The position numbers and the translations under genes were made by a program. A stretch of DNA of 64,000 nucleotides, from positions 6,021,501-6,085,500 of the forward strand of contig NC_066266.1 in assembly GCF_905404315.1 (NCBI RefSeq). The letters run 5' to 3'. How positions within the stretch are numbered: position 1 is the first letter of the stretch; each line of letters starts with the position of its first letter. Origin of the DNA: Leptidea sinapis. Lineage: Eukaryota; Arthropoda; Insecta; Lepidoptera; Pieridae. Positions 1 through 11,223 of the stretch are shown here, piece after piece. The notes below the pieces were generated by a model, which saw only the letters and a program-made list of their open reading frames with translations, ran no database searches and was not told the DNA's origin.

Positions 1-275
1 CAATTAATAGTAGTGCTCCGCGTACTCACAAGTAGAACTATTAATTAAAGTTACATAACATGCCATAGATTAATTTAGTACCTTAAGTAAATAAATAGTT
101 TTACCATAAAATCCAATATATATATCTACCCCTAAGTGCACCCCTTTTCAGGTATTAAAATCGAAATAGCTACTGAAGCGGTACGCACATGGGGGTCAAA
201 AAAAAATTTGTGTACGGATGAGCAGCAATTATATTGCAGTTAAATATTTCTCGTTTCAATTTTAATAGACGAAGG
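1..275. other. Unannotated AT-rich sequence
   Basis: No open frame, repeat head or splice-bounded exon is recognisable here. By inference it belongs to the long intron of the Roughest/Kirre-like gene whose exons begin at 31951. Confidence 0.5.
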
Positions 276-716
276 GTTTCAAACCAGTGTGTGTTGCCAT
301 AGATGACTTACGGTGCACAGACGTGGTTGCTAACTATGGGCCTTATGAGAAAGCTCATGATCGCTCAGAGGGCAATGGAGAGGGCTATGCTCGGAGTTTC
401 CCTGCGAGATGGAATCAAAAATGAGGAGATCCGTTGGAGAACCAAAGTAACCGACATAGTCCAAACGATTTCGAAACTGAAGTGGCAGTGGGCAGGGCAC
501 TTTTTTCGACGGACAGATGGCCGTTGGGGCAGTAAAGTCCTCGAATGGCGACCACGTACCGGAAGACGCAGTGTTGGCAGGCCCCCCACAAGATGGACCG
601 ACGATATGGTCAAGATCGCCGGAATACGTTTGATGAGGGCAGCGCAGGACCGATCGTCGTGGAAATTTTTGGGGGAGGCCTTTGTCCAGCAGTGGACGTT
701 GATGATGATAATGATT
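276..716 (+). pseudogene. RTE-like LINE 3' end (reverse transcriptase C-terminus, relic)
   Basis: This reads as the last part of the reverse transcriptase of an RTE-like non-LTR retrotransposon. A frame from 303 contains KLKWQWAGH, RRTDGRWG and GRPPTRWTDD, the recurring C-terminal motifs of this lepidopteran LINE. The upstream frame holds a TAG just before 303, where related copies read through, so the copy is dead and 5'-truncated. It ends near a TGATGATG-like run, as the sibling at 55912-56390 does. Other fragments of the family lie at 41138, 45288, 52714 and 54617. The LINE class is known from family motifs; the exact clade is inferred. Confidence 0.8.
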
Positions 717-2307
717 CCTCGTTTGGTAGTTATTCAATATATTTATGCAAAACAAAACATAACAACAAAGAAAAAAGCTAAGCTCTCACTTGACAAGGCG
801 CTGCTAATCTGCCTGTATAAGGCTTCGTCTAGACTTGATATTTTAGTGATTATCACAACGTTTAAGGGTTGAACCCTTTATAGATTAAAGTGTTGACAGG
901 GCTAATTATCTACGGATTACAAGGATAAAAGGACTTTTAAGATGATTAAACTTTTAGATGAAACTTTAGATAAAGGCTTTCTGTCATAATTTTGTTGGTC
1001 AACTCGAAACTAATATTATAAAGAAGCATTTTTCAATAAAGTTTTTATTTAGGAAATTATTTTCTACAACTTAAAATAAAATTGAGATTATCTCAGCAAT
1101 ATCAAAATAATAGTAAGAAATAAATGTCTATAAATATGATACGTGGTCTTTTAATAAAAACAACTCATTTTAATTGAATTGTCATGTTTGTTGATTTTTG
1201 TAATGGGAATTTAAACTAGCAGATATTCTATAAGTTCTCATGAAAATACTCATTTATTCTAAAGTATAACGGTTTTTTCTTTGAGTGTGTGTAAGATAAT
1301 ATAAAACAAAATGTGAATAGTTTATATATAGTCCTATATCCTGTTTCGATAGCTATCAGATACATTCACTGAAATTATTGTAACTGTAAGCATTCTTTCA
1401 CTACACGTAAAATAATACGCAAAGATACACTTTCATGCGCGTAAATTTCGCGCTTTAAAATCGTTTAGAGGGATAGAATCGCGAAGGGTTAAAGTTCTAT
1501 AAATCCTTAGAACATTTTATGGTTTCTCTATACTATTTTCCTAGCGTTCAGTAGAAAAACTGTTTTTTTATTTTATTTATTTTTTTTGTTAAAATAGTAG
1601 TAAATATGTATACAAAAAGTAACCTATGTGTTAATCCTGTCGGTGTCAGCTTCCTGCATACCAAAATTTAACATAATTGATCCAGGCGATTGCGCGTGAA
1701 GAAGTAACAAACATACACACACACTCAAAACCTTTCGCCTTTATAATATTAGTGTGATTACAATAGATAAAGAAAATTTTTGCTTTCAGACTATTGTCAT
1801 TGCAGAAGGTTGTTGTCAATGATTAGACGTTCTTTTTATATAATATGATGAGAATTATAAACGGCTTATTATATCGCCTCTCTTATTTGAAAATCATATA
1901 GACAATATGACAGCAAAAGCTTATAAAATGCTTGGTTTTATATTCAGACAGGGAAATTTTTCGCCTGATGTTTAATTGTATATCAAATCGTTATATTTTC
2001 TATTATATTCACTCCTACTTTGTTTATATTTAAGTGGAAACTTTATTGGCTTTTGTAATATAAATTATGTGTTACAATGTGTATATAACTTAAGCTGTTT
2101 GTTTTCCAATAAATAAATAAATAAAAATAAATAAATAATATATTTTTAATAAATTTGACTAATTAATAATTAATAAATTTGTCGTATTATTAATAAATTG
2201 TATTATCTAATCAAGTCGAAGCAACTCTGGAAGTAAATAGCATTTAAAATAAGGTCCAGCTTAGTTTCAATAATAACGAAAACTGCCAATATAATATTAT
2301 TTTATTA
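717..2307. other. AT-rich non-coding stretch
   Basis: About 1.6 kb with no convincing coding frame or recognised repeat. A T-rich run lies near 1564-1600 and an AAATAAAT-type simple repeat near 2109-2141. Probably intronic. Confidence 0.5.
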
Positions 2308-2678
2308 CTAGCTGACCCAGCATACATTATATTGCCCTATAAAGTAATACCTAAAAAAATCAACCCTATTGCGGGTCTGTGGATGGAACAGAATAATATA
2401 AAAATCGCGATAGAAAAATAGTTGTTTATCGTAGACGGGTGAAAATTTGAAGGTGTATGTATTTTTTATAGTTTTATCATAAAAAATAGAAAATTTGTCT
2501 AAAAATTAAAAACAAATTTTTGGGGTGGACTAACCTTAACATTTAGGAGGATGAAAAATAGATGTTGTCCGATTCTCAGACCTACCCAATATGCACACAA
2601 AGTTTCATGAGAATCGGTCAAGCCGTTTCGGAGGAGTTTAACTACAAACACCGCGACACAAAAATTTTATATGTTAGA
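2308..2678 (+). repeat. CTGACCC-headed dispersed repeat
   Basis: It starts CTAGCTGACCCAGCA and carries the internal blocks CCGATTCTCAGACCTACC and GTCAAGCCGTTTCGGAGGAG, ending near a TTTTATATGTTAG tail. The same head, blocks and tail recur at 8771, 11987, 18711, 25387, 31589 (minus), 36603, 52964 and 57350, so the family is well supported within the window. It has no coding capacity. Whether it is a LINE 3' end or a non-autonomous element cannot be decided here. Confidence 0.8.
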
Positions 2679-2768
2679 AGTTTTTTAAGCATTACTATTA
2701 AGTAAATGCTTTATATACTTTCGAATTAAATATTGATTACAAGAGGTTATCACAGTTATCCTCGAATT

Positions 2769-3020
2769 GACGACCAGATAGCCCAGTGATTAGTGACAAT
2801 GCCCACTGAGGAAGAGGTCATGCGTGCGAATCCCTTTAGGTGCAAACATTTATATGATGAATATGGATATATTTGTTACGGAGTCATGGATGTTTATATG
2901 TATTTATGTATGTTTAAGTAAGTATATTGTATTAAATATATCATAGTCTTGTACCCGTAGTACATACAGGCTATGCCTATTTTGGGGCAAGATAATTTGT
3001 GTAAAAATGAGTTAATATTA
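2769..3020 (+). repeat. tRNA-headed SINE (GTGGTTAG type), diverged
   Basis: The tRNA-like head has a degenerate A box (TAGCCCAGTGATTAG) and B box, followed by the family body (ATGATGAATATGGAT) and the tail block GGGGCAAGATAATTTGTGTA. Better-preserved copies lie at 11224-11490 and in the array. The decayed boxes argue against a working tRNA gene. Confidence 0.8.
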
Positions 3021-3027
3021 TATTTTT

Positions 3028-3360
3028 ACTAGCTGACCCGACAGACGTTGTTCTGTATATAATAAATAAAATAATGTTTTTATATGAATTTGTCAATTAT
3101 ATATCATAACATCAAAAATTACATCATAAAATTTAATATGCACTGTCAAACCGTGTGTCAATAAATTCTCTCATAGAAATTATGCATGGACGCATCAAAG
3201 GAAAAACAAATTTGTTGTTTTTATTTAATTTAGCAGCATTTTCCTATTTATTCACCTTCTCTGGACTTCCACAAATAATTCAAGATTAGCCAAATCGGTC
3301 CAGCCGTTCTCGAGTTTTAGCGAGACTAACGAACAGCAATTCATTTATATATATATAGAT
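3028..3360 (+). repeat. CTGACCCGACAGACG-headed repeat
   Basis: The head ACTAGCTGACCCGACAGACG is close to that of the CTGACCC family. The body differs, with ATCGGTCCAGCCGTTCTCG and an AATTCATTTATATATA end. Related sequences are at 4318-4752, 47820-47865 and 57070-57345. Non-coding. Confidence 0.7.
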
Positions 3361-3659
3361 TATTATGTAAATTAGTTAATAATTAGTTGGTAACATAACA
3401 AAACTCAAATGACCAGAATATAAACAGATATTCGACTTACGCTTAACATATTTATGTACCTAAGTTTTAACATAACTCTCAGAGTTTTTAATCTTGTCCA
3501 TTTCGTAATGTAATCAACCAGTAAAGCCAACAGCAGGTTTTATTATACCCTAGTACCGTATTTACAAATATGTCGTAAAACCAGTACGAAGACATAAAGC
3601 TTTTATAGATAGAGTGAATTTAGGATGAGTATTGTATTTCATTAATTAGCGTAATACCA

Positions 3660-4006
3660 GTGGGAGGCTCCTTTGCACAGGATGCCGGCTAGATTATGGG
3701 TACCACAACGGTGCCTATTTCTGCCGTGAAGCAGTAATGTGTAAGCATTACTGTGTTTCTGTCTGAAAGGCGCCGTAGCTAGTGAAATTACTGGGCAAAT
3801 GAGACTTGACAAAGCTGTCTCAAGGTGACGAGCGCAGTTGTAGTGCCGTTCAGAATTTTTGGCGTTTTTCAAGAATCCTGAGCGCCGCTCAGAATTTCTG
3901 GGTTTTTCAATGAGCGGCACTGCATTGTAATGAAATGGTAGGTCGTATCGATTACCATCAGCTGAACGTCCTGCTCGTCTCGTCCCTTATTTTCATTAAA
4001 AAAAAT
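3660..4006 (+). repeat. A-tailed SINE-like repeat (GGATGCCGGCTAGATT type)
   Basis: It contains GGAGGCTCCTTTGCACAGG, GCCGGCTAGATTATGGGTAC, CTGAGCGGCAC-like blocks, CTCGTCCCTTATTTTCAT and an A-tail. Copies of the same order occur at 4858 (+), 40774 (-), 51443 (-), 52540 (-) and, split, at 59900/60522 (+). The A-tail gives the plus orientation and suggests retroposition. Confidence 0.75.
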
Positions 4007-4317
4007 CAATTGGATGTTTTTCTAAAAAACATTCATTTTTTGTTGATATACTATGGCTGGTCCATGCATCAATTGTATGTGACTGTATACGTTTTTACAA
4101 TACTCTGCTGAATAATATCCAAAATTTGTCAATTAATTTATTTAAACATTATATTTTTAATTCAATGTAAATTTAATTATAAGGCCTATTACAGTTTAAA
4201 GACTTCAATAATGATAAGGCTTGCCAGTGAAATAGATTGCTCATAATCAATTGTATGAAGTCTTTCAGAAGAAATTTCTTATCAGGAATTTTTTGCTTTG
4301 ATTAAATACATATTCAA
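4007..4317. other. AT-rich non-coding stretch
   Basis: No gene or recognised repeat is visible; likely intronic. Confidence 0.4.
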
Positions 4318-4752
4318 CTAGTGGACCCGACAGACGTTGTCCTGTACACACGTCTTAAATTTGAAAAATCGGTCCAGCCATTAGGTGGAGTTCACTAACA
4401 TATACATGAGCAGGAGAATTATATAATATGGATGAGTTGAGAATCTAAACCAATCTCAAATTCACTGAAACAAACAAAAAAATCATCAAAATCCAGCCGT
4501 TTAGGATGTAGTTTAATTGTGAATCTAAACCATTCTCGAATCCACCTGAAGACACACACCAATCTCAAATTCACTGGAACACACAAAAATATCATCAAAA
4601 TCGGTCCAGTCGTTTAGGAGGTAGTTCAATTGTGAATCTAAACCATCCTCGAATCCACCTGAAGACACACAGAAAGTTTCATCAAAATCGGTCCAGCCGT
4701 CTAAGAGGAGTTCAGTGACATACACACTCACAGAAGAATTATATATATAAAG
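4318..4752 (+). repeat. CCCGACAGACG-headed repeat with internal tandem copies
   Basis: It starts with GTGGACCCGACAGACGTTGT and ends with AGAAGAATTATATATA. The block GAATCTAAACCA followed by an ATCGGTCCAGCCGTTTAGG-like segment is repeated, starting near 4441, 4521 and 4633, so the body has been partly amplified in tandem. A relative with fewer copies is at 57070-57345. Confidence 0.7.
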
Positions 4753-4857
4753 ATATTAATTTATAAAATGTTAAAATTTTACTGTGAGTGGAGGTAATTC
4801 GTGAGCAAATGTATGTTAGGATTTTTTAGAAAAGATCCAAAGGCAATATTTGTCATG

Positions 4858-5193
4858 CTCACTTAGGTGGTAGGCTCGCTTTTACCAGTAGAAGGAGTTT
4901 GAGGCTCCTTTGCACAGGATGCCGGCTAGATTATGGGTACCACAATGGTGTCTATTTCTGCCGTGAAGCAGTTATGTGTAAATATTATTGTGCTTCGATC
5001 TGAAGGGCACCGCAGCTAGTGAAATTACTGGGCAAATGAGATTTAACATCTTACGTCTCAAGGTGGTGACGAGCGCATTTGTAATGCCACAATTTTTAGG
5101 ATTTTCATGAATCCGGAGCGGTACTACATTGTAATTGGCAGGGCGTATTAGTTACCATCATCTGAACATCTTGTCCCGTATTTTGATAAAAAC
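4858..5193 (+). repeat. A-tailed SINE-like repeat, second copy
   Basis: Same family and order of blocks as 3660-4006, with GAGGCTCCTTTGCACAGGAT and GCCGGCTAGATTATGG, ending at a TTGTCCCGTATTTTGAT-like tail. Small deletions relative to the first copy mark it as older or independently decayed. Confidence 0.7.
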
Positions 5194-5880
5194 AAATTAG
5201 ATAAATGGCACTGCTCGTGGTGGTGATATCTATCATTTATTGAACTGAAAACTTCTGTAGCATCGGTGTGATTTCAAAGTCGATGAAACGAAAGAGCGAC
5301 AGTAAAACGGGACAGACTCATTAATACATTTAACGTGGGAGAGAATGAGATAGAAAGTATTATACAGTGTTTCTTATGTTCGTGGTTCTCTTTGTGCTTT
5401 TTTCTTTCTTTGCCACTGGTGATGGTAGAGTTGCAATCTACCATAATTCGAATGACGGAGCCAGTGCTGCTACTCTACAAATAGAACTAAAGAATTTCAG
5501 TAGTAATATTAGCTATCTATATTTCACCGAACCAATTATTAAATACAATTATTGAATTCACTCACGAAAATTTAATTACATATTCCGATGATTCTAAGTG
5601 AGGAATTTAACATAAATTTTGCATCGGATACAGAGATTCCGTTTATTGAGTTTTAGGATGCCAAATTTAATTTGAAAATGTGCGGCAGTCACACTGTATC
5701 AACAACAAGATGTATCAAAAATAGTAATTGACGGAGTGTTCCAAAGATTTAATGACCATATTAAGACCAAAGTATTTATTTCATACTTTAGTTATCATAA
5801 GCATCTTGTATCATTTATCGAAAATTTATGCTCTGAGTCTGAATAAATCTATGTAATACATACGAATTCAAAACAAAAGT
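5194..5880. other. AT-rich non-coding stretch with a short hydrophobic ORF
   Basis: A 62-codon frame at 5367-5555 begins with a very hydrophobic segment that resembles a signal peptide. It has no recognised domain and no splice-bounded continuation, so it is not called as a gene. Nothing else is recognisable. Confidence 0.4.
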
Positions 5881-6166
5881 ATTACGTTATTCAAAACAAA
5901 TGTTAAACATGTTATAACATAAATGACTTTCTTAATGATACCACAGATTGGGAATGACCACCCTCACTTTCACTTAAATAATAAGTTTAATTGTACAATA
6001 TGACTTTGTAAACATATTTATTCGATGAAAAAAGAAAGACCGCTGAGTTTGTTGCGCCCATTCTTCTCAGGTCTGAGGCATTCATTTTGGAATGGGTGGT
6101 AGTTTTTTGACTTTCAATAAGTGATGTCACATCCTATTTTAAATAAAAATATTTGAATTTGAATAA
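5881..6166 (+). pseudogene. Jockey/CR1-like LINE 3' end
   Basis: It contains the nucleotide block GATACCACAGATTGGGAATG, which encodes the C-terminus of the reverse transcriptase at 25736. The 3' UTR block GCTGAGTTTGTTGCGCCC and a terminal AAATATTTGAATTTGAATAA follow. The same 3' end in minus orientation closes the LINE copies at 12132, 18848 and 25522. Only the last few codons remain. Confidence 0.75.
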
Positions 6167-6225
6167 AATGTAAAAGAATTATCAAACTTTGTATCACTAT
6201 GATCATTACTACTGAAAAATAGATA

Positions 6226-6345
6226 AAAAAGAGTGAACTTGAGTTTCTTGCCACTTCTTCTCATTATAGCTCAACTTTTCCTTAGTAAAATCTTTGATAT
6301 TCATAAGAGTCAATTTGACCTAAGTAAATAAATAATTTTTCTTTA
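6226..6345 (+). repeat. Another LINE 3' tail fragment
   Basis: The block TTTCTTGCCACTTCTTCTCA followed by GTCAATTTGACC and a run of AAATAAATAA resembles the 3' UTR of a second LINE type. A related block is seen near 55295-55335. Too short to classify. Confidence 0.4.
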
Positions 6346-6563
6346 TTTATTTTAATTATTCAATGAAAATATTATTTACCCCAGAATTAAGTTAAATAGA
6401 GTTTTTTTAATATCATTAAATAATATTAAAGTTTATTTAATTCTCGTCCATTGGTTGTGGTTCAGTAGACATATGAGTTACATGAGGCTTGGTTGCTGAA
6501 GTATGATACAAAATCAATATGTCAAATTTTAGTGTCGGTGTGAATAATTCACTCTGATATTTT

Positions 6564-6935
6564 TAACCGACTTCAAAAAGGAGGAGGTTATAAATTATTT
6601 TTTTTTTGTGTATGCACACTGATTGCTCTGAGATTAATGATCCGATTTACGTAATTCTTCTTTTGTTCGATGCGAAATAGATGCCATTTGGTCCCATAAA
6701 TTTTTTATATAGTTGGGCCCAGTAGTTTTCACTTTATGAACATTTATGTGGAAATTTTTGTCTACCTGGTTCCGTAACGCGTCAAAAGCAGCATAATGTC
6801 AAAAACATTACGTAAGCGTATATTTTGGTATTTTTTGTACCGAGTTGTTTAGTTTTTTCCTGTGTTTTGATCCTAAACACAATATCAAAAAAAAATCGTT
6901 TAAAAAACCGACTTCAAAATCTAAAAAGTATTTAA
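6564..6935. repeat. AACCGACTTCAAAA-motif repeat
   Basis: AACCGACTTCAAAAAGG at 6564 and AAAACCGACTTCAAAATC at about 6903 frame a 340-base AT-rich segment. The inverse motif recurs at about 7383, and similar motifs lie at 10940-10955, 29102 and 46340. A dispersed element is likely, but its ends cannot be set. Confidence 0.4.
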
Positions 6936-8013
6936 TAGCATAGTAAAGATTGTATTTAATACGCCTCGTAAGCAGACTTAAAAATAAAATACTATTATTT
7001 GTATGTGCTGATAGATTTTTAGGTCACTGCCAAGCCCTAATTGAAATAAAACTTAATAGTATAAAAAGGTTAGTAATTGTAATCATTATGGACGTCTGCC
7101 CAGTTGGGTTTGTTTTGTTCTAGAAGCTATCCTGCTCAAAGTTACGCGTGGCAAGTGTAGGTACCTCTATTACATTTGGGGTGGCAACGACTTCAAACAT
7201 ATCGAGAGCTAATAATAAATATTAAATTTATTGAATTAAGTTCGCATAAGAGGTGTATTATATTAAATCCTTATTTTTTTCATAAAATGAGATATACTCG
7301 GCCAAACTATGTGAAATTTTTGTGGGACCTCATAAATCTCAGCACATATAAAAAAATACCAATAGAATTGAGAACCTCGTCCTTTTTGAAGTCAGTTATA
7401 AACCAGAGTGGTTAAAAGACCAATAGTGAACAACAGAGAAGAATAGGAAGCATTTTTTAAAGTTAAGCCGTTATTGAATTACTCGTAACTTTGAATGAAA
7501 AACTAATTAAACACGAACATAGTCACAAATTATTCGCCAACGCAAAAAAATTATCCAGCCTTTGCTTCATTACAAGCTTTGCCTTTCAGAACGTCGTCAC
7601 AAAATTAGAGCAACATTGCGCTGTTATTTTCACTTTAACCGAATAAAACACCGGCCAGCATAACACGAACTCGCCCATCACAATATTCAGCAGAAAATAC
7701 CGTGTGCTCATCGTGATTTCTATAGATTCATAGCTCAACAAATACTGGAGCGTTGGGGCATCGAGGAAATTTTGTGAGATAGATAAAATTGTGGTTACGT
7801 TTTTTTCGCTGTCTGTTTCTTTATTTCGTTACGTTTTATATACGTTTATTGGTGGCTTGGCTTACTGGGTAATTGATGTGCTACGTGGAATAACAATCGC
7901 TGGATTTCTATATAGTATAAAGGTAAAATTGGAATATTTTTGAATTTATACATTTTATGGCGAGTTCTCATTATGAGACACTTATAGAACCTCTTGTATA
8001 GTGTGAAGTTAGT
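6936..8013. other. AT-rich stretch without recognised genes
   Basis: About 1.1 kb with short frames only (for example 7176-7415) and no family signature. It may contain decayed mobile sequence. Confidence 0.4.
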
Positions 8014-8107
8014 TCCTCTATGGATCTGAAGCGGCAGAGAGAAAAAAGATTGACGCGTTTGAGATGTGGTGTCAGAGAAGGATGCTTAGCATACCATGGA
8101 CGGCTAA

Positions 8108-8738
8108 CGGCCGTTCCCTATATTCAGTCTATCTCCGGTTGTGGCCTACTTGAGATAAAAATCGTAACTATCGTTGACTTTTCTGTCCCAATAACCTTAC
8201 CGACGGTAACTCACCTTATCCGTACACGCTGTCTGTCATTGGGATAACGTATACCTTACCAGCGATAGAAGTTTGTATGGAAATTGCAATTGACGCGTCG
8301 CAATATAACGGCCGTTCCCAATATACTATATACAGATAGAGATCAATTACGATCTTCTACTGTCAGTAATTAGCTTTCAATAATCTGAAGCTGTCCCAAT
8401 ATACCCGATAAGTCATTCTTATCGCCTTATATTGGGACGCGTGAATTGCAATTTCCATACAAACTTCTATCGCTGGTAAGGTATACGTTATCCCATTGAC
8501 AGACAGCGTGTACAGATAAGTTGAGATACCGTCGATATGTTTATTGGGACAGACAAGTCAACGATAGTGACGATTTTTATCTCAAGTAAAAGATAGACTG
8601 AATATTGGGAACGGCCGTAAGTCAATAAGAATGACTTATCGGGTATATTGGGACAGCTTCATATTATTGACAGCTAATTACTGACAGTAGAAGGTAGTAG
8701 TTTATCTCTATCTGTAGATAGTATATTCGGAACGGCCG
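8108..8738 (+). mobile_element. Harbinger-like MITE (outer copy)
   Basis: The terminal inverted repeats are CGGCCGTTCC at the left and GGAACGGCCG at the right, flanked by TAA on both sides (8105-8107 and 8739-8741). A three-base TAA/TTA duplication with G/C-rich inverted ends is typical of PIF/Harbinger elements. Without the nested copy at 8309-8617 and its TAA the element is about 319 bp, close to the 309-bp single copy at 49667-49975. It has no transposase and would have depended on one encoded elsewhere. Confidence 0.85.
8309..8617 (-). mobile_element. Harbinger-like MITE nested in the outer copy
   Basis: A full 309-bp copy in the opposite orientation to its host, with inverted ends CGGCCGTTCCC and GGGAACGGCCG and TAA duplications at 8306-8308 and 8618-8620. 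Because its host interior is nearly collinear with the copy at 49667, the insertion point is clear. The outer and inner copies are complementary over most of their length. Confidence 0.85.
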
Positions 8739-8770
8739 TAAGAGAACAAACTATATATAACTTATAAGTG

Positions 8771-9088
8771 TACTAGCTGACCTAGCAAACGTTGTATTGC
8801 CGATATTAAAATCGCGATACAAAAGTAACTGTTGATCGTAGATGGGTGAAAATTTGAAGTTGTATGTATTCTTTAATGCTGACTCTTAATCAAACAAATT
8901 TAAAAAAAATTGTCAAAAAATAAAAAATTTCGTGTGGACCACCCTTAACATTTAGGGGGATAAAAAATAGATGCTGTCCGATTCTCAGACCTACCCAATA
9001 TGCACTCAAAATTTCATGAGAATCGGTAAAGCCGTTTCGGAGCAGTTCAAAGTTTAACACCATGACACGAGAATTTTATATATTAGAG
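8771..9088 (+). repeat. CTGACCC-headed dispersed repeat
   Basis: Starts TACTAGCTGACCTAGCAAAC and ends ACGAGAATTTTATATATTAG, with the internal blocks CCGATTCTCAGACCTACCC and AGCCGTTTCGGAGCAG. It is nearly complete and collinear with 57350-57662. Confidence 0.8.
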
Positions 9089-9226
9089 ATTAACCCTCAA
9101 GTAAAAATTTAGTATTTCACATTGATAAATTATAACAATAGTATATAGTAAAAACACAGCTGCGAAAACAATCGAACAGAATTCATAATTATGATTAATA
9201 TAATACATATTAAACAATTTTGATAA

Positions 9227-9827
9227 TATAGCATAAAGCCAGGATGAAAAAATTTACAAAGCCTTACCTTTTCTGTTTCTAAGTTAACACAGCGGATATT
9301 ACCAAACTTTATTGATAATATATAACGCAATTCGGTTTTACGATTCGATGCCTGATTTTTAATTAAATGTTTCTGGAAGAGAATTCTGCTTTTATTGCAC
9401 AGATTATGGTACAGGTTGGCTTTATGGGGTAGTTGGATATATCTATGGCCAATTTGTGTCTTAAATGTATTGGATAAGGAAATTTCCATTGAAATTTTAT
9501 CATATTTTGTGTCTTACTCGGGAATAGAATTATTTTAAAACTTGCAATTTGAATAAGTGAGACAAAAGGTGAGAGATGTACTTGAGAGAGTTTTTTTTTC
9601 ATATGACTAAATTTAATATCACGTTGTGACTATGAAACTATGAAATTAACGATACTCAGACGAATCTTTTATATGCTATCCGGATATTTGAGTCACCTAC
9701 CGGAATGTCGTTATGGTCAAGTAATTGTCGTAGTCGAATATGATGATCAATGGAACTCCTTAACAACTTACAGTAAGGGTGTGATCTGTGGCAGAATTTC
9801 AAACGGTTTGTTATAATAATAATAATA
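9227..9827. other. Unit 1 left block, unrecognised
   Basis: About 600 bases present in all three units (15916 and 22632 in the others). A minus-strand open frame (9130-9489) runs across the array edge and is shorter in units 2 and 3; it matches no family I recognise. Unit 1 differs from units 2 and 3 here at several single bases. Confidence 0.5.
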
Positions 9828-10096
9828 TTGACACACTTTTTTACACAAATTATATTGCCCCAAGTTAAGCATATATAGCCTGTGTTATGGGTTACAAGAC
9901 AACGATATATTTAACACAATATAGTTACTTAAACATACATAAATTCATATAAACATACATAAATACATTTAAACATCCATGACTCGGAAAAAAACATCCA
10001 TATTCATCATATAAATGCTTGCACCTACCGGGATTCGAACCCGGGACCTCTAGCTTAGTAGGTAGGATCGCTAACCACTCGGCTATACAGGTCGTC
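9828..10096 (-). repeat. tRNA-headed SINE, minus copy in unit 1
   Basis: Read on the minus strand it has the head GACCTGTATAGCCGAGTGG, the B box GGTTCGAATCCC, and a tail ending in a TGGGGCAATATAATTTGTGT-like block. The acceptor ends do not pair as in a real tRNA and the 3' end runs straight into the SINE body. An inverted partner is at 11224-11490. Confidence 0.85.
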
Positions 10097-10220
10097 GTTA
10101 TCAAATTGCAATGTACTTACGTTCATTGCTGCATTGCAAAATTCAGTAGTAGTCTATACATATCCAGACAACTTAGTGTACTTCAATGCACTTAAAATCA
10201 AAAATAAAAATAAATATTAA

Positions 10221-10963
10221 CAAAAGACAACCGATTTCATAATAACAATTCATAAAATATGTACTAAAAAGTATAAAAATAATTGCGTATTTTATACAAT
10301 CTAATTAATTAATCTAATTATTCTAGTTACGATTATTGTTATTTTTGGAGTCGGTGTCAAGAATAAATTGTTGATTCCAAGATACCGATTACAAAAACTT
10401 AACGATTCTTTCATGGGAAACTCTGTGCGTTTCTATAACAAACTCCCATCAAACGTGACAGAGCTATCAATTCGTCATTTCAAATCTTATATTAAAAAAC
10501 AATTAATTAAGGAAGCCTATAATAGAATAGATGATCTTATAAATGCCAAGATAGCTAGGCCAGATGTCGCTCCATCTCACAATGACAGCTTGACAATACC
10601 TTAGGTTCTTGTAAACTATAGAACAATAGTATAATTATTGATACAACTTAGTATTTTTGTATTTTAGAATAATTTATTTTGTGACGATTCAATGTGATCC
10701 TCGAGATTTTATTGAAGAAAGATATTCTGATTCTGTCAGCCAAGGTTGGTTGTATCTACGTAGTTATATTATGTGAGATGTGCTTGTGTTGCACGCGCGA
10801 CGAGATACGTGTGCGGGGCCGCGGCGGGAGGACACCGATTCCAAAAATAACAATAATCGTAACTAAAATTAGATTAATTAGATTGTATAAAATGCCCAAT
10901 TATTATTATACTTTTTAGTGTATATTATATCTATTGTTATTTTGAAGTCGGTGGTTTTTTGTT
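10221..10963. repeat. Inverted repeat enclosing a LINE 3' end (unit 1)
   Basis: Arms at 10221-10358 and 10831-10963 are roughly 80 per cent complementary by eye, sharing ACTAAAAAGTATAA, TTTTATACAATCTAATTAA and GTTACGATTATTGTTATTTT. They enclose about 470 bases with the C-terminal LINE frame at 10355-10604. Copies are at 16909-17681 and 23625-24397. The right arm is followed by AAGTCGGTGGTT, related to the AACCGACTTC motif. Confidence 0.7.
10355..10604 (+). pseudogene. LINE reverse transcriptase C-terminus (unit 1)
   Basis: The frame reads as the extreme C-terminus of a Jockey/CR1-like reverse transcriptase: KNKLLIPRYR, then SFMGNSVRFYNKLP, then a basic segment before the stop. The same layout (SKSFVGQCICFYNKI) closes the copy at 25736. 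Only about 80 codons remain and there is no catalytic domain. Unit 1 differs from units 2 and 3 at several codons here (for example serine in place of phenylalanine in HFK-YIKK). Confidence 0.75.
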
Positions 10964-11223
10964 AAAATTCTATTGACTAGGCAATCGATACAATTATTTC
11001 ATGCACACGATTTTATTTTCTTTTTATTCCTATGAAAAAACAAAGTATATACAATCATGTTAATTTAGTTTATACTGTGTCACATGCTGACTTTTATTTT
11101 CCACGGCAATTCAATCTATATTGAGTCAACAAATTCAGCCGTAGTAATGCTGGATAACGATCACCCATTCATCGAATGGCTACTTCCAATAATTACAATT
11201 TACTCATAAATTGATTGATATCT

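Larger units (their letters stand above)
8014..8757 (+). pseudogene. RTE-like LINE fragment split by a MITE
   Basis: The segment 8014-8104 encodes a LINE reverse-transcriptase C-terminal stretch with the pattern DAFEMWC-RRML-IPWTA. It stops at the TAA target copy of a MITE. If the MITE and one TAA copy are ignored, the frame continues after 8741 as aag aga aca aac, restoring the usual W-T-A-K-R-T-N order. The MITE therefore landed inside an existing LINE fragment. Confidence 0.65.

Noticed and set aside
5367..5555. Short secreted-looking ORF (hydrophobic start)
   Set aside because: AT-rich frame of 62 codons without domain, splice borders or neighbours to support a gene.
9130..9489. 119-codon minus-strand ORF at the left array edge
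   Set aside because: It crosses the array boundary and is shortened in units 2 and 3; no known motif.
10694..10918. 74-codon ORF identical in all units (MILEILLKK...)
   Set aside because: It overlaps the right arm of the inverted repeat and a GC-rich spacer; its identity only reflects recent duplication.
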